Of a DNA stretch of 12,498 bases, positions 1-6,614 are shown one piece after another. The DNA is taken from assembly GCA_051877895.1 (NCBI GenBank), contig JBJEJI010000052.1, positions 1-12,498 on the forward strand, written 5' to 3'. This stretch comes from UBA3775 sp051877895 (lineage in GTDB: Bacteria; Bacillota; Clostridia; Lachnospirales; Lachnospiraceae). Positions within the stretch are counted from its first letter, which is position 1. Each line of letters begins with the position of its first letter. The position numbers were made by a program, and so were the translations under genes. The notes under the pieces are model-generated. The model worked only from the letters and a program-made list of their open reading frames with translations. It was not told the origin of the DNA and did not search any database.

Positions 1-720
1 AAGCATTGCTGTAATACATGTACCAATATTCTGACCCATAATAATAGGAATTGCCGCGCCATAAGAAACCTGTCCTGTTGCTGCCAGTGCCTGAAGAATA
101 CCTACTGAAGCCGAACTGGACTGAATAATTGCTGTAAGCACAGCACCTACCAGCATGCCAAGAAAAGGATTCTTAAATAAAACAAAAAGATTTCTGAAAG
201 CTTCAACCTCCGCAAGCCCCTCAACAGATCCTGACATGGTATCCATTCCGAACATGAGGGTTGCAAAGCCCAGAAGAATCATTCCCGTATCTTTCTTTTT
301 ACTGTCCTTACAGAACATATACAGGATAATGCCTATTAAAGCCAGAATCGGAGTAAACGAAGTCGGCTTTAACATTTTTATAAAAATACTGTCACTGTCT
401 ATACCACTTAAACTAAGAATCCATGCTGTAATGGTTGTACCAATATTGGCACCCATTATAACATTAATTGCCTGCTTTAATGTCATGATTCCGGAGTTAA
501 CAAAACCCACGACCATAACGGTTGTTGCAGAAGAACTCTGAATAACGGCGGTAACTCCCATGCCGGTCAGTAAGCCTGCAATCCTGCTTGAGGTTAATTT
601 TCCAAGCAAAGATCTTAATTTACTTCCGGCACGTTTTTCAAGCGATTGTCCCATAACATCCATACCAAACAGAAACAGGCACAGACCCCCGATTAAAGTG
701 AGTACATCAAATATATCCAT
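1..720 (-). CDS. Na+/phosphate cotransporter family protein (NptA-like), 3' part beyond the window
   Basis: Integral membrane protein expected to import inorganic phosphate with sodium. The first 240 codons lie here, reading leftwards off the window edge. The ATG at 718-720 follows an AAAGGTG ribosome binding site at suitable spacing. Seen: hydrophobic segments and two copies of the family signature. The first copy has QSSSATT at residues 61-67 followed by GANIGTT at 90-96. The second has QSSSAS at 200-205 followed by GQNIGT at 229-234. These are the two inverted Na_Pi_cotrans repeats. Firmicute members usually run to about 540-560 residues with a PhoU-like C-terminal domain, which would lie outside. 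It sits downstream of a PhoBR-like pair but behind a terminator, so it should have its own promoter; I see no convincing one in 721-815. Family assignment is firm; substrate is inferred from family and context. Confidence 0.9.
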   Translation of the reverse strand, partial: MDIFDVLTLIGGLCLFLFGMDVMGQSLEKRAGSKLRSLLGKLTSSRIAGLLTGMGVTAVIQSSSATTVMVVGFVNSGIMTLKQAINVIMGANIGTTITAWILSLSGIDSDSIFIKMLKPTSFTPILALIGIILYMFCKDSKKKDTGMILLGFATLMFGMDTMSGSVEGLAEVEAFRNLFVLFKNPFLGMLVGAVLTAIIQSSSASVGILQALAATGQVSYGAAIPIIMGQNIGTCITAML

Positions 721-815
721 CGTAATGTTCACCTTTCAATATTTTTCCATTTAATACAATAACAGAGCTTAGTCGATATAGTCAACAGTTTCTTCAAAGT
801 TTTGCAAAATTTAAC

Positions 816-853
816 AAAAAACCGCGTCAAATACAAAATGACGCGGTTTTTTG
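816..853 (-). terminator. Intrinsic terminator after the histidine kinase gene
   Basis: A perfect 9-bp GC-rich stem (accgcgtca at 821-829 with tgacgcggt at 839-847) has a 9-nt loop and is flanked by an A-run (816-821) and a T-run (847-852). It can therefore terminate on either strand. The adjacent upstream gene on the minus strand is the histidine kinase, whose stop codon is about 45 nt away, so termination of the two-component operon is the likely role. It separates that operon from the Na/Pi cotransporter. Confidence 0.9.
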
Positions 854-878
854 CTATATCTCGTTTATTTTTGTCAAA

Positions 879-899
879 CTCGCAAACGCTCCGGTTTTT
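879..899. repeat. Short dispersed repeat, copy 1
   Basis: The 21-bp stretch that begins ctcgcaaacgctccg matches 4934-4954 at 20 of 21 positions, and the first 15 bp are identical. This copy overlaps the last two bases of the histidine kinase stop codon and lies between that gene and its terminator. Its nature is unknown; two copies about 4 kb apart in non-coding DNA suggest a genome-wide dispersed element. Confidence 0.55.
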
Positions 900-2562
900 A
901 TATATCTTCTTTTGGAAAGAATACTTTAATTGTTGTTCCAACTCCTACTGTACTGTTCAATTCAATCTTTGCATTATGTATCCTGGCAGCGTGTTTTACA
1001 ATGGAAAGTCCCAGTCCGGTACCTCCCACCTCTTTTGAGTGGCTTTTATCAACTCTGTAAAATCTCTCAAATATACGGTTCTGATGTTCCGGAGAAATTC
1101 CTATTCCTGTATCCTTTACAGTTAATACTGCCATGTTTTCTTCCGAGCATACATCCAGAAAAACTTTGCCGCCTTCACGGTTATATTTAATTGCATTATC
1201 GCAAAGGTTATAGATTATTCCACTCACGAGCTGACGTATACCTGTAATAACCACCGGTGTACCGCTTATGGTAATATCTATATTCGCACTTCTTGCCTCT
1301 TCCTCAAGACTGATTTTGGTGCTTTCCGCCAATTCAAGCAGTTCAATCTGCTCACGTTTCATATTCTCCGCGCCTTCGTCAAGCCGGGAAAGTCTGATTA
1401 TGTCCTCCACCAGGCAAATCATTCTCTGTGCTTCATTATAAATCTTAGCGGCAAAGGTTCCCACATCACCGGCCTTTACCAATCCATTGCACATTAACTC
1501 AGCATAACCGGAAATAGAATGTAGCGGTGTTTTCAGTTCGTGAGAGACATTAGCCGTAAACTCACGTCTCATTGCTTCAGCATTTTCTTTTTCAGTTACA
1601 TCAAACAATAAAAGTACCGCACCGGAAACATTTTCATTTGCGTAAACCGGGTTTGCATCAAACTGATACATTCCTTCCACCAGTTCAATAACTTCCTCTG
1701 CTTTACTTCCCTCAAAAGCTTTTTTAAGAAGTTCCTGAATTTTTATATTACGATTTACTGTCAGAAGATTTTTACCGATACAGCTTGTATCAGCATCCAG
1801 AATTCTGCCTGCGGCAGGATTAATGCTTAATATATTTCCTTTATTATTAAGAAGTATCAGACCTTCATTCATATTTCCGGTAACAGCATTAAACTCCTCT
1901 TGTTTACGTAACAATTCCATTTCCTGGGCTTTCAATTCTCTCTGCTGAAGATCAATTCTTTTAAGCAGGGGTGCCAGTTCATCATAGCCCTCATTACTCA
2001 GCGGGCTCTCAAGATTCAATTCATTAAGCGGTTGTACAATTTTTCTGGACAATCCGGATGCCAGACAAAGTGACAGAATAATGGCGATCAGAAAGACTAT
2101 AAGTATGGGTTGAATCATGCTGAGAAGCAACGTCAATACTGTTCTCTGGGAAATAGACAGTCTGATTACCGTTCCATCTCCAAGTTTTTCTGCCGCGTAT
2201 AGCTGACGTTCCATAAGGGTTTTTGAATAACGGGTGCTTTCACCATATCCGTTTTTTAAAGCCTCAGAGATTTCCTCTCTTTCCAGGTGGTTTTCCATTT
2301 CGGCGGAATCTTTGCGGCTGTCAAAAAGAACCGTTCCGTCAGAATCAATCCATGTAATTCTGTATTCATCTGTGGAAAGGCCTTTGAAATAATCCATTCC
2401 TCCGGCTTCAACACCTTGAGCTGCAAGATTTGTCTGCATTTTCAACTGACTTTTTTGTATATCAGAGAAATAGGTATACAAAACACCCATGATTAAAATT
2501 ACAGAAGAAAGAAATACAATCAAGGCTACAGTACATATTGAGCGAAAAATTCGTTTTGTCAT
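898..2562 (-). CDS. PhoR-like sensor histidine kinase (TM-sensor-TM-HAMP-PAS-HisKA-HATPase)
   Basis: Membrane sensor kinase of 554 residues that autophosphorylates on histidine and passes the phosphate to the regulator encoded just upstream. Seen in order: transmembrane segment about 12-33, extracellular region about 34-144, second transmembrane segment about 146-168, HAMP-like linker about 170-190 with a coiled stretch to 225, PAS domain about 225-325, HisKA with VSHELKTPL (His341), N box around Asn456, G1 box DTGIG (Asp484), G2 box GGTGLGL (513-519). No catalytic motif is missing. The start is set by GGAGG upstream; its ATG overlaps the regulator stop as ATGA, which implies translational coupling. 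The architecture and HisKA sequence resemble PhoR, and a phosphate transporter is adjacent; WalK-like kinases share this layout, so the phosphate signal is inference. Confidence 0.88.
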   Translation of the reverse strand: MTKRIFRSICTVALIVFLSSVILIMGVLYTYFSDIQKSQLKMQTNLAAQGVEAGGMDYFKGLSTDEYRITWIDSDGTVLFDSRKDSAEMENHLEREEISEALKNGYGESTRYSKTLMERQLYAAEKLGDGTVIRLSISQRTVLTLLLSMIQPILIVFLIAIILSLCLASGLSRKIVQPLNELNLESPLSNEGYDELAPLLKRIDLQQRELKAQEMELLRKQEEFNAVTGNMNEGLILLNNKGNILSINPAAGRILDADTSCIGKNLLTVNRNIKIQELLKKAFEGSKAEEVIELVEGMYQFDANPVYANENVSGAVLLLFDVTEKENAEAMRREFTANVSHELKTPLHSISGYAELMCNGLVKAGDVGTFAAKIYNEAQRMICLVEDIIRLSRLDEGAENMKREQIELLELAESTKISLEEEARSANIDITISGTPVVITGIRQLVSGIIYNLCDNAIKYNREGGKVFLDVCSEENMAVLTVKDTGIGISPEHQNRIFERFYRVDKSHSKEVGGTGLGLSIVKHAARIHNAKIELNSTVGVGTTIKVFFPKEDI

Positions 2563-3233
2563 GCCTTAACCTCCATACGGTAGCCTACTCCACGCACTGT
2601 CTCGATGTAATCTCCACATTCTTTTAATTTAGTACGCAATGTTCCAATATGTACATCTACTGTTCTGGTTTCGCCTATATAATCCAGACCCCAGATTTCA
2701 GAGAGAAGTCTGTCACGTGTAAATACCTGTCCAAGATTTTCCATAAAAAGATGAAGGAGTTCATATTCCTTTAAAGTCAACTGAATACGATTACCCCCAG
2801 CCGTAACTATATGTTCGCCCAGATTCATCTCAAGTTTGCCGACCTTCAATGTTTTACTTTTTTCCTTCGGAGCACATCTTCGTAATACTGCTTTAATTCT
2901 GGATACCATCTCCATCATACCAAAAGGTTTCGCAAGATAATCATCCGCTCCCAAATCCAATCCTATTACTTTGTCATATTCGGTTCCCTTTGCGGTTGCC
3001 ATGATAACAGGAATCTCTTCCAAATCCTTACGGGCGCGTATTTTTTTCAGAATAGAAATTCCATCTTCTCCCGGAAGCATTATATCCAGCACAATCAATT
3101 CCGGCTTTTTTACTGCCAATGCTTCAAAAAAAGCCTTTCCATCCGGGAATCCCACTGCTTCAAACCCTGACGCATTAAGAGTATATATCATCAATTCACG
3201 AATACTGCTGTCATCTTCAACACAAAAAATCAT
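2559..3233 (-). CDS. OmpR/PhoB-family response regulator
   Basis: Cytoplasmic DNA-binding regulator of 224 residues, partner of the kinase it overlaps by 4 bp. Seen: receiver domain about 1-118 with acidic pair Asp7-Asp8, phosphoacceptor Asp50 in LDIMLP, Thr80 and Lys102 (AKPF). A winged-helix effector domain follows at about 126-222, ending in the typical VRGVGYR. I place the start at 3233, not at the in-frame ATG at 3245: the GGAGG at 3239-3243 stands 5 nt before the 3233 ATG, whereas nothing like a ribosome binding site precedes 3245. The shorter form also begins with the usual MIFCVEDD-type N-terminus. With the PhoR-like kinase and a neighbouring Na/Pi cotransporter it most resembles PhoB/PhoP. 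Tandem TGTAAA motifs upstream fit autoregulation. Family firm, phosphate role probable. Confidence 0.9.
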   Translation of the reverse strand: MIFCVEDDSSIRELMIYTLNASGFEAVGFPDGKAFFEALAVKKPELIVLDIMLPGEDGISILKKIRARKDLEEIPVIMATAKGTEYDKVIGLDLGADDYLAKPFGMMEMVSRIKAVLRRCAPKEKSKTLKVGKLEMNLGEHIVTAGGNRIQLTLKEYELLHLFMENLGQVFTRDRLLSEIWGLDYIGETRTVDVHIGTLRTKLKECGDYIETVRGVGYRMEVKA

Positions 3234-3238
3234 GTCTT

Positions 3239-3243
3239 CCTCC
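3239..3243 (-). promoter_or_regulatory. Ribosome binding site that decides the response regulator start
   Basis: GGAGG on the minus strand lies 5 nt before the ATG at 3231-3233 and overlaps the rival ATG at 3243-3245. It can serve only the downstream codon, which shortens the protein by four residues. Confidence 0.8.
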
Positions 3244-3298
3244 ATTCGGAAGTGATTTAGCTATTCCACTCCCAATAATAAAACTTTATTTGACTAAA

Positions 3299-3354
3299 AT
3301 TTTAAGTAAAAAAAGTAAGTTTTGTAATCGCACTATTGTAAAATCCATGTAAAA
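3299..3354 (-). promoter_or_regulatory. Candidate Pho-box-type promoter of the two-component operon
   Basis: Read on the minus strand, two identical TTTTACA units (3348-3354 and 3337-3343) start 11 bp apart. They are followed by ATTACA (3323-3328), an 18-bp spacer and TAAAAT (3299-3304), which could be -35 and -10 boxes. Tandem TTTACA-like repeats at one-turn spacing are what PhoP/PhoB-type regulators bind in Firmicutes. A second pair with the same 11-bp period lies at 3459-3476. A consensus TATAAT on the minus strand at 3388-3393 is an alternative -10 but has no good -35. Motifs are seen; function is inferred. Confidence 0.4.
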
Positions 3355-3458
3355 CTTCTATATTTTACTTTACAAGAACATATTTTCATTATATTTTCTC
3401 TTTAGTATTTTAGGGACGGTTAATTTCTTAAGTCTATTTTATATCTACTCTCCATTTT

Positions 3459-3476
3459 TGTAAAGTAACTGTAATT
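3459..3476 (-). promoter_or_regulatory. Second tandem TTTACA pair (possible distal Pho box)
   Basis: The plus strand reads tgtaaag at 3459 and tgtaatt at 3470, again 11 bp apart, immediately after the enolase stop codon. It lies about 105 bp upstream of the proximal pair. It could be a distal regulator site for the two-component operon. It is low-complexity AT-rich DNA, so chance is not excluded. Confidence 0.3.
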
Positions 3477-3481
3477 TACCT

Positions 3482-4792
3482 TCATTTTTTTCCAAAAGCC
3501 CTTATTCCCGGATACTTAGCCGCGCCACCCAACTCCTCTTCAATTCTCAGCAATCGGTTATATTTTGCTACACGATCCGTTCTGCACGGAGCACCGGTTT
3601 TAATCTGTCCACAGTTCAGTGCAACAGCCAGATCTGCTATGGTTGTATCTTCTGTTTCTCCCGAACGATGTGATGCTATGGCCGTATAGCCTGCTTTATG
3701 AGCCATGTGAATGGCGGCTATTGTTTCAGAAATGGTTCCAATCTGATTAAGTTTAATCAAAATTGAGTTTCCGCAATCCTCCTCAATCCCTTTTTTTAGT
3801 CTTTCTGTATTAGTAACAAACAAATCATCTCCTACCAGCTGTACCTGCTCTCCAAGACTTTGTGTAAGCTTTTTCCATCCTTTCCAATCTTCTTCATGGA
3901 GTCCGTCTTCAATAGACCGGAGGGGATATTTTTCACAAAGCTGCTCATACAGGCTGATCATTTCATCAGAGCTTCGCTTTATCTGTTTTCCTGAAATACT
4001 GCTCTCTCCCGGGAAATAATATAAGCCTGACTCTTCCTCAAAAAGTTCGGAAGCAGCCGCATCCATGGCAAACACTATATCTCTTCCGCATTCATAGCCT
4101 GCGGCTTCCACTGCTTTTGTCAGATAATCAAATACCTCAAAAGCATCCTTTAAATCCGGTGCAAAACCGCCTTCATCTCCCACCGCAGTAGCAAGACCGT
4201 CTTTCTCAAGAATATTTTTCAGGGAATGGTAAACCTCAGTTCCCATACGAAGTGCCTCTTTAAAGCAGCATGCCCCAACAGGCATAATCATGAACTCCTG
4301 AAAGTCAACTGTGTTTTTGGCATGCACGCCACCGTTTAAAATATTCATCATAGGTACCGGCAGGGTAACTCCCTGTACTCCTCCCAAAAAACGATACAAA
4401 GAAAGCTCCGATGAAATTGATGCTGCCCGTGCCGCGGCAATAGATACTGCCAGCATGGCATTAGCTCCCAGCCTGGACTTGTCCTTAGTTCCGTCCTCCT
4501 CCATCATTACTTTATCAACATCAAAAACACTGGTGAGTTCCATGCCGCAAAGGCTGTCACAAATTACAGTGTTTACATTTTCTACGGCGTCTAAAACACC
4601 TTTACCCAGATATCTGTTTTTATCTCTGTCACGAAGCTCTAAGGCTTCAAATTCTCCGGTAGAAGCACCACTGGGAGCAATTCCGTTTCCAACACTTCCA
4701 TCAGAGAGGATTACCGTTGCCTCTACTGTCGGGTTCCCTCTTGAATCCAGAACCTCTCTGCCAAGTACTTTTTCAATTTCAGGATAAAACAT
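3482..4792 (-). CDS. eno: Enolase (phosphopyruvate hydratase)
   Basis: Glycolytic enzyme converting 2-phosphoglycerate to phosphoenolpyruvate in the cytoplasm. At 436 residues it is full length. Seen: GASTGE loop 43-47, His157, substrate-side Glu166 in QEFMIMP, catalytic Glu207 in GDEGGFAP, metal ligands Asp244, Glu295 (SIED) and Asp322 (GDD), catalytic Lys347 in LIKLNQIGT, and SHRSGETEDT at 374-383. All catalytic and Mg2+ residues appear present. Odd points: the usual HADNNVDIQEF stretch reads HAKNTVDFQEF, and FALDCASSEF-type sequence reads FAMDAAASEL, so this is a somewhat divergent enolase. It stands alone rather than with gap-pgk-tpi-gpm and is divergent from the DUF1846 gene. GGAGG 7 nt before the ATG fixes the start and lies in a hairpin loop. 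No clear terminator follows it. Confidence 0.96.
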   Translation of the reverse strand: MFYPEIEKVLGREVLDSRGNPTVEATVILSDGSVGNGIAPSGASTGEFEALELRDRDKNRYLGKGVLDAVENVNTVICDSLCGMELTSVFDVDKVMMEEDGTKDKSRLGANAMLAVSIAAARAASISSELSLYRFLGGVQGVTLPVPMMNILNGGVHAKNTVDFQEFMIMPVGACCFKEALRMGTEVYHSLKNILEKDGLATAVGDEGGFAPDLKDAFEVFDYLTKAVEAAGYECGRDIVFAMDAAASELFEEESGLYYFPGESSISGKQIKRSSDEMISLYEQLCEKYPLRSIEDGLHEEDWKGWKKLTQSLGEQVQLVGDDLFVTNTERLKKGIEEDCGNSILIKLNQIGTISETIAAIHMAHKAGYTAIASHRSGETEDTTIADLAVALNCGQIKTGAPCRTDRVAKYNRLLRIEEELGGAAKYPGIRAFGKK

Positions 4793-4822
4793 ATTCCAAC
4801 CTCCAAATAATATTTTGGAATA
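4792..4822 (-). promoter_or_regulatory. Leader hairpin presenting the eno ribosome binding site
   Basis: A perfect 8-bp inverted repeat (tattccaa at 4792-4799, ttggaata at 4815-4822) encloses a 15-nt loop. On the eno mRNA the GGAGG (4800-4804) lies in the loop against the 3' arm, and that arm runs to the first base of the start codon. It may tune translation or mRNA stability. A shorter CCAAA/TTTGG pairing inside competes with it. The structure is seen; its function is inferred. Confidence 0.5.
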
Positions 4823-4843
4823 GGTTTCCCTTTTTTACCAGAT

Positions 4844-4873
4844 ATTATTCTTTTCTTTTTTTCATGCTGTAAA
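4844..4873 (-). promoter_or_regulatory. Possible eno promoter
   Basis: On the minus strand, TTTACA (4868-4873) and AATAAT (4844-4849) are separated by 18 bp. The leader to the eno ATG would be about 45 nt and include the hairpin. Both boxes are imperfect, so this is a weak call. Confidence 0.35.
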
Positions 4874-4899
4874 GCGTATGAATCCTCATACTACTAAAG

Positions 4900-4982
4900 T
4901 CGCAAGTGTTCGGTGGCAAATCATCCGGTCAGGCTCGCAAACGCTCCGCTTTTTGCTCGTTATACAGGTTCGGTACTTGTGA
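4900..4982. repeat. Candidate dispersed repeat unit bounded by imperfect inverted ends
   Basis: TCGCAAGT (4900-4907) and ACTTGTGA (4975-4982) pair at 7 of 8 positions, or all 8 in RNA with one G-U wobble. GTTCGGT is directly repeated at 4908-4914 and 4968-4974. The 21-bp element shared with 879-899 lies inside. Just outside is a small palindrome, GTATGA-ATCC-TCATAC (4876-4891). The segment is more GC-rich than the surrounding spacer. No gene is recognisable. It could be a small miniature or extragenic repeat, or a remnant. Confidence 0.35.
4934..4954. repeat. Short dispersed repeat, copy 2
   Basis: Matches 879-899 at 20 of 21 positions in the same orientation relative to the plus strand. It lies in the divergent spacer between eno and the DUF1846 gene, upstream of both. 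Confidence 0.55.
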
Positions 4983-5005
4983 AAATATTAATTATAGTGT
5001 ATAAT
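4977..5005 (+). promoter_or_regulatory. Promoter of the DUF1846 gene
   Basis: TTGTGA (4977-4982), a 17-bp spacer and a perfect TATAAT (5000-5005). Transcription would begin near 5012 and leave a leader of about 57 nt before the ATG at 5069. The -35 box overlaps the right end of the candidate repeat unit. Confidence 0.65.
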
Positions 5006-5068
5006 GAATGGGTTAGTTTAAAAAATAAGGCATTAACAAAAATGCCTGGAAGTGGGATAGGAATTATT

Positions 5069-6553
5069 ATGAGAATCGGGTTTGATAATGAAAAATATTT
5101 AAAGATTCAATCAGAGCATATTAAAGAAAGAATTGCTCAGTTCGACAACAAATTATATCTGGAATTCGGAGGAAAGCTGTTCGATGATTATCACGCTTCC
5201 CGTGTACTTCCGGGTTTTGAACCTGACAGCAAACTTAAAATGCTTCTTCAGCTTAAAGATCAGGCTGAAATCGTAATTGTAATTAGTGCAGGTGCTATTG
5301 CCAGCAACAAAATGCGTAGTGATTTAAAAATCACTTATGATGCTGATGTTTTACGTCTTATTGATGCATTCCGCAGCATGGGACTTATGGTTGGCAGTGT
5401 ATGCATTACCCAGTATGCCGGACAGGCTGCTGCTGACCAGTTCAGACAAAGATTAAAAGATTTAAATATTAAATCCTATCTTCACTATGTAATTGACGGC
5501 TATCCAAACAATGTTGAACACATTGTCAGTGACAGCGGTTATGGTAAAAACGAATATATCGAAACTACAAGACCTTTGGTTGTTGTTACTGCTCCGGGAC
5601 CCGGAAGCGGAAAAATGGCAACCTGTCTTTCCCAGCTTTACCATGAACACAAACATGGTAAGAAGGTTGGTTATGCCAAATTTGAAACCTTCCCAATCTG
5701 GAATATTCCTTTAAAGCACCCTGTAAACATTGCTTATGAAGCTGCAACTGCAGATTTAAACGATGTAAACATGATTGATCCGTTCCATTTGGAAGCCTAT
5801 GGTACAACTACTGTAAATTATAACAGAGATATTGAAATTTTCCCTGTTTTGGATGCTACCTTTAAAAGAATTATGGGTTACAACCCTTATAAATCTCCTA
5901 CCGACATGGGTGTTAACATGGCAGGCAACTGTATTATAGATGACGAAGCCTGTTGTGAAGCTTCCCGTCAGGAAATTATCAGACGTTACTATCAGGGAGC
6001 ATGTGAATTAAAAAGAGGCCGCGGTTCCAAAGAAGCTTTTTATAAACTTCAGCTTCTCATGAATCAGGTTGGACTTACAGTTGAAAATCGTCCTGTTGTA
6101 ACTCCTGCCATAAACAAAGAACAGGAAACCGGTCATCCGGCTGTTGCCATTGAGCTGGCCGACGGAAGAGTTATTACAGGAAAAACCTCACCTCTTCTCG
6201 GTGCTTCAGCTGCTGCCATTCTCAATGCGGTAAAAGCACTTGCAGGAATCGACCATGAGAAACATATCATCAAACCTGAAGCCATTAAACCGATTCAGGA
6301 ATTGAAAACCAACTACCTTGGCAGCAAGAATCCACGCCTTCACACCGATGAAGTACTTCTTGCTCTCTCCCTCAGTGCCTCAACAGATGCAGATGCACAA
6401 AAAGCAATGGAAAAATTGTCCCGGCTCAAGGGATGTGAGGTTCATTCTACCGTTCTTCTTTCCTCAGTTGATGAAAGGACCTTTAAAAGACTTGATATGC
6501 GCTTAACTTGTGAACCTAAATACGAAACTGACAAGATATTTCATATTCATTAA
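5069..6553 (+). CDS. DUF1846 domain-containing protein
   Basis: A soluble 494-residue protein recognised as a DUF1846 member by its N-terminus (MRIGFDNEKYLKIQSEHIKE) and overall length, which is close to the family norm. The molecular role is not established. Seen: no signal peptide or membrane segment; a nucleotide-binding-like stretch VVVTAPGPGSGK with a GxGSGK P-loop-like core at 177-182 preceded by a hydrophobic strand; a conserved FETFPIWN at 205-212. The open frame extends upstream to 4913, but the promoter at 4977-5005 lies inside that extension and GGATAGGA sits about 8 nt before 5069, so I take 5069 as the start; the ATG at 5042 is the main alternative. A DtxR-like regulator follows 61 nt downstream on the same strand with no terminator between, so co-transcription is likely. 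Metal or redox involvement would be speculation. Confidence 0.85.
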   Translation: MRIGFDNEKYLKIQSEHIKERIAQFDNKLYLEFGGKLFDDYHASRVLPGFEPDSKLKMLLQLKDQAEIVIVISAGAIASNKMRSDLKITYDADVLRLIDAFRSMGLMVGSVCITQYAGQAAADQFRQRLKDLNIKSYLHYVIDGYPNNVEHIVSDSGYGKNEYIETTRPLVVVTAPGPGSGKMATCLSQLYHEHKHGKKVGYAKFETFPIWNIPLKHPVNIAYEAATADLNDVNMIDPFHLEAYGTTTVNYNRDIEIFPVLDATFKRIMGYNPYKSPTDMGVNMAGNCIIDDEACCEASRQEIIRRYYQGACELKRGRGSKEAFYKLQLLMNQVGLTVENRPVVTPAINKEQETGHPAVAIELADGRVITGKTSPLLGASAAAILNAVKALAGIDHEKHIIKPEAIKPIQELKTNYLGSKNPRLHTDEVLLALSLSASTDADAQKAMEKLSRLKGCEVHSTVLLSSVDERTFKRLDMRLTCEPKYETDKIFHIH

Positions 6554-6614
6554 TCACGTTAGCATTTTCACATTCAAAACCAGAAAAAACCGGAATTTAA
6601 AAAGGAGCAGCCAG

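Noticed and set aside
155..754. Open frames on the plus strand opposite the Na/Pi cotransporter
   Set aside because: The minus strand here encodes a family protein with both signature repeats; the plus frames have no ribosome binding site and resemble no family.
773..787. GTTGACTATATCGAC near-palindrome upstream of the transporter as an operator
   Set aside because: Several central mismatches, and no matching -10 box at a proper distance from the TTGACT within it.
729..941. 70-codon minus-strand frame between kinase and transporter
   Set aside because: It runs through the terminator hairpin and the kinase 3' end; no ribosome binding site or family resemblance.
3459..3480. gtaaa...tttac inverted repeat after enolase as a terminator
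   Set aside because: Only five AT-rich pairs and no proper T-run; the tandem TGTAAA reading explains the sequence better.
4311..4787. 158-codon plus-strand open frame inside enolase
   Set aside because: It is antisense to conserved enolase sequence and its product is Ser/Pro-rich, as expected for a shadow frame.
4878..4982. 34-codon plus-strand frame (begins MNPHTTK) across the repeat segment
   Set aside because: There is no ribosome binding site or known family. Both repeat copies happen to read SQTLRFL in plus-strand frames, but the first copy belongs to an unrelated shadow frame.
4913..5068. N-terminal extension of the DUF1846 frame
   Set aside because: The promoter TATAAT at 5000-5005 lies within it, the family N-terminus begins at 5069, and a Shine-Dalgarno-like sequence precedes 5069.
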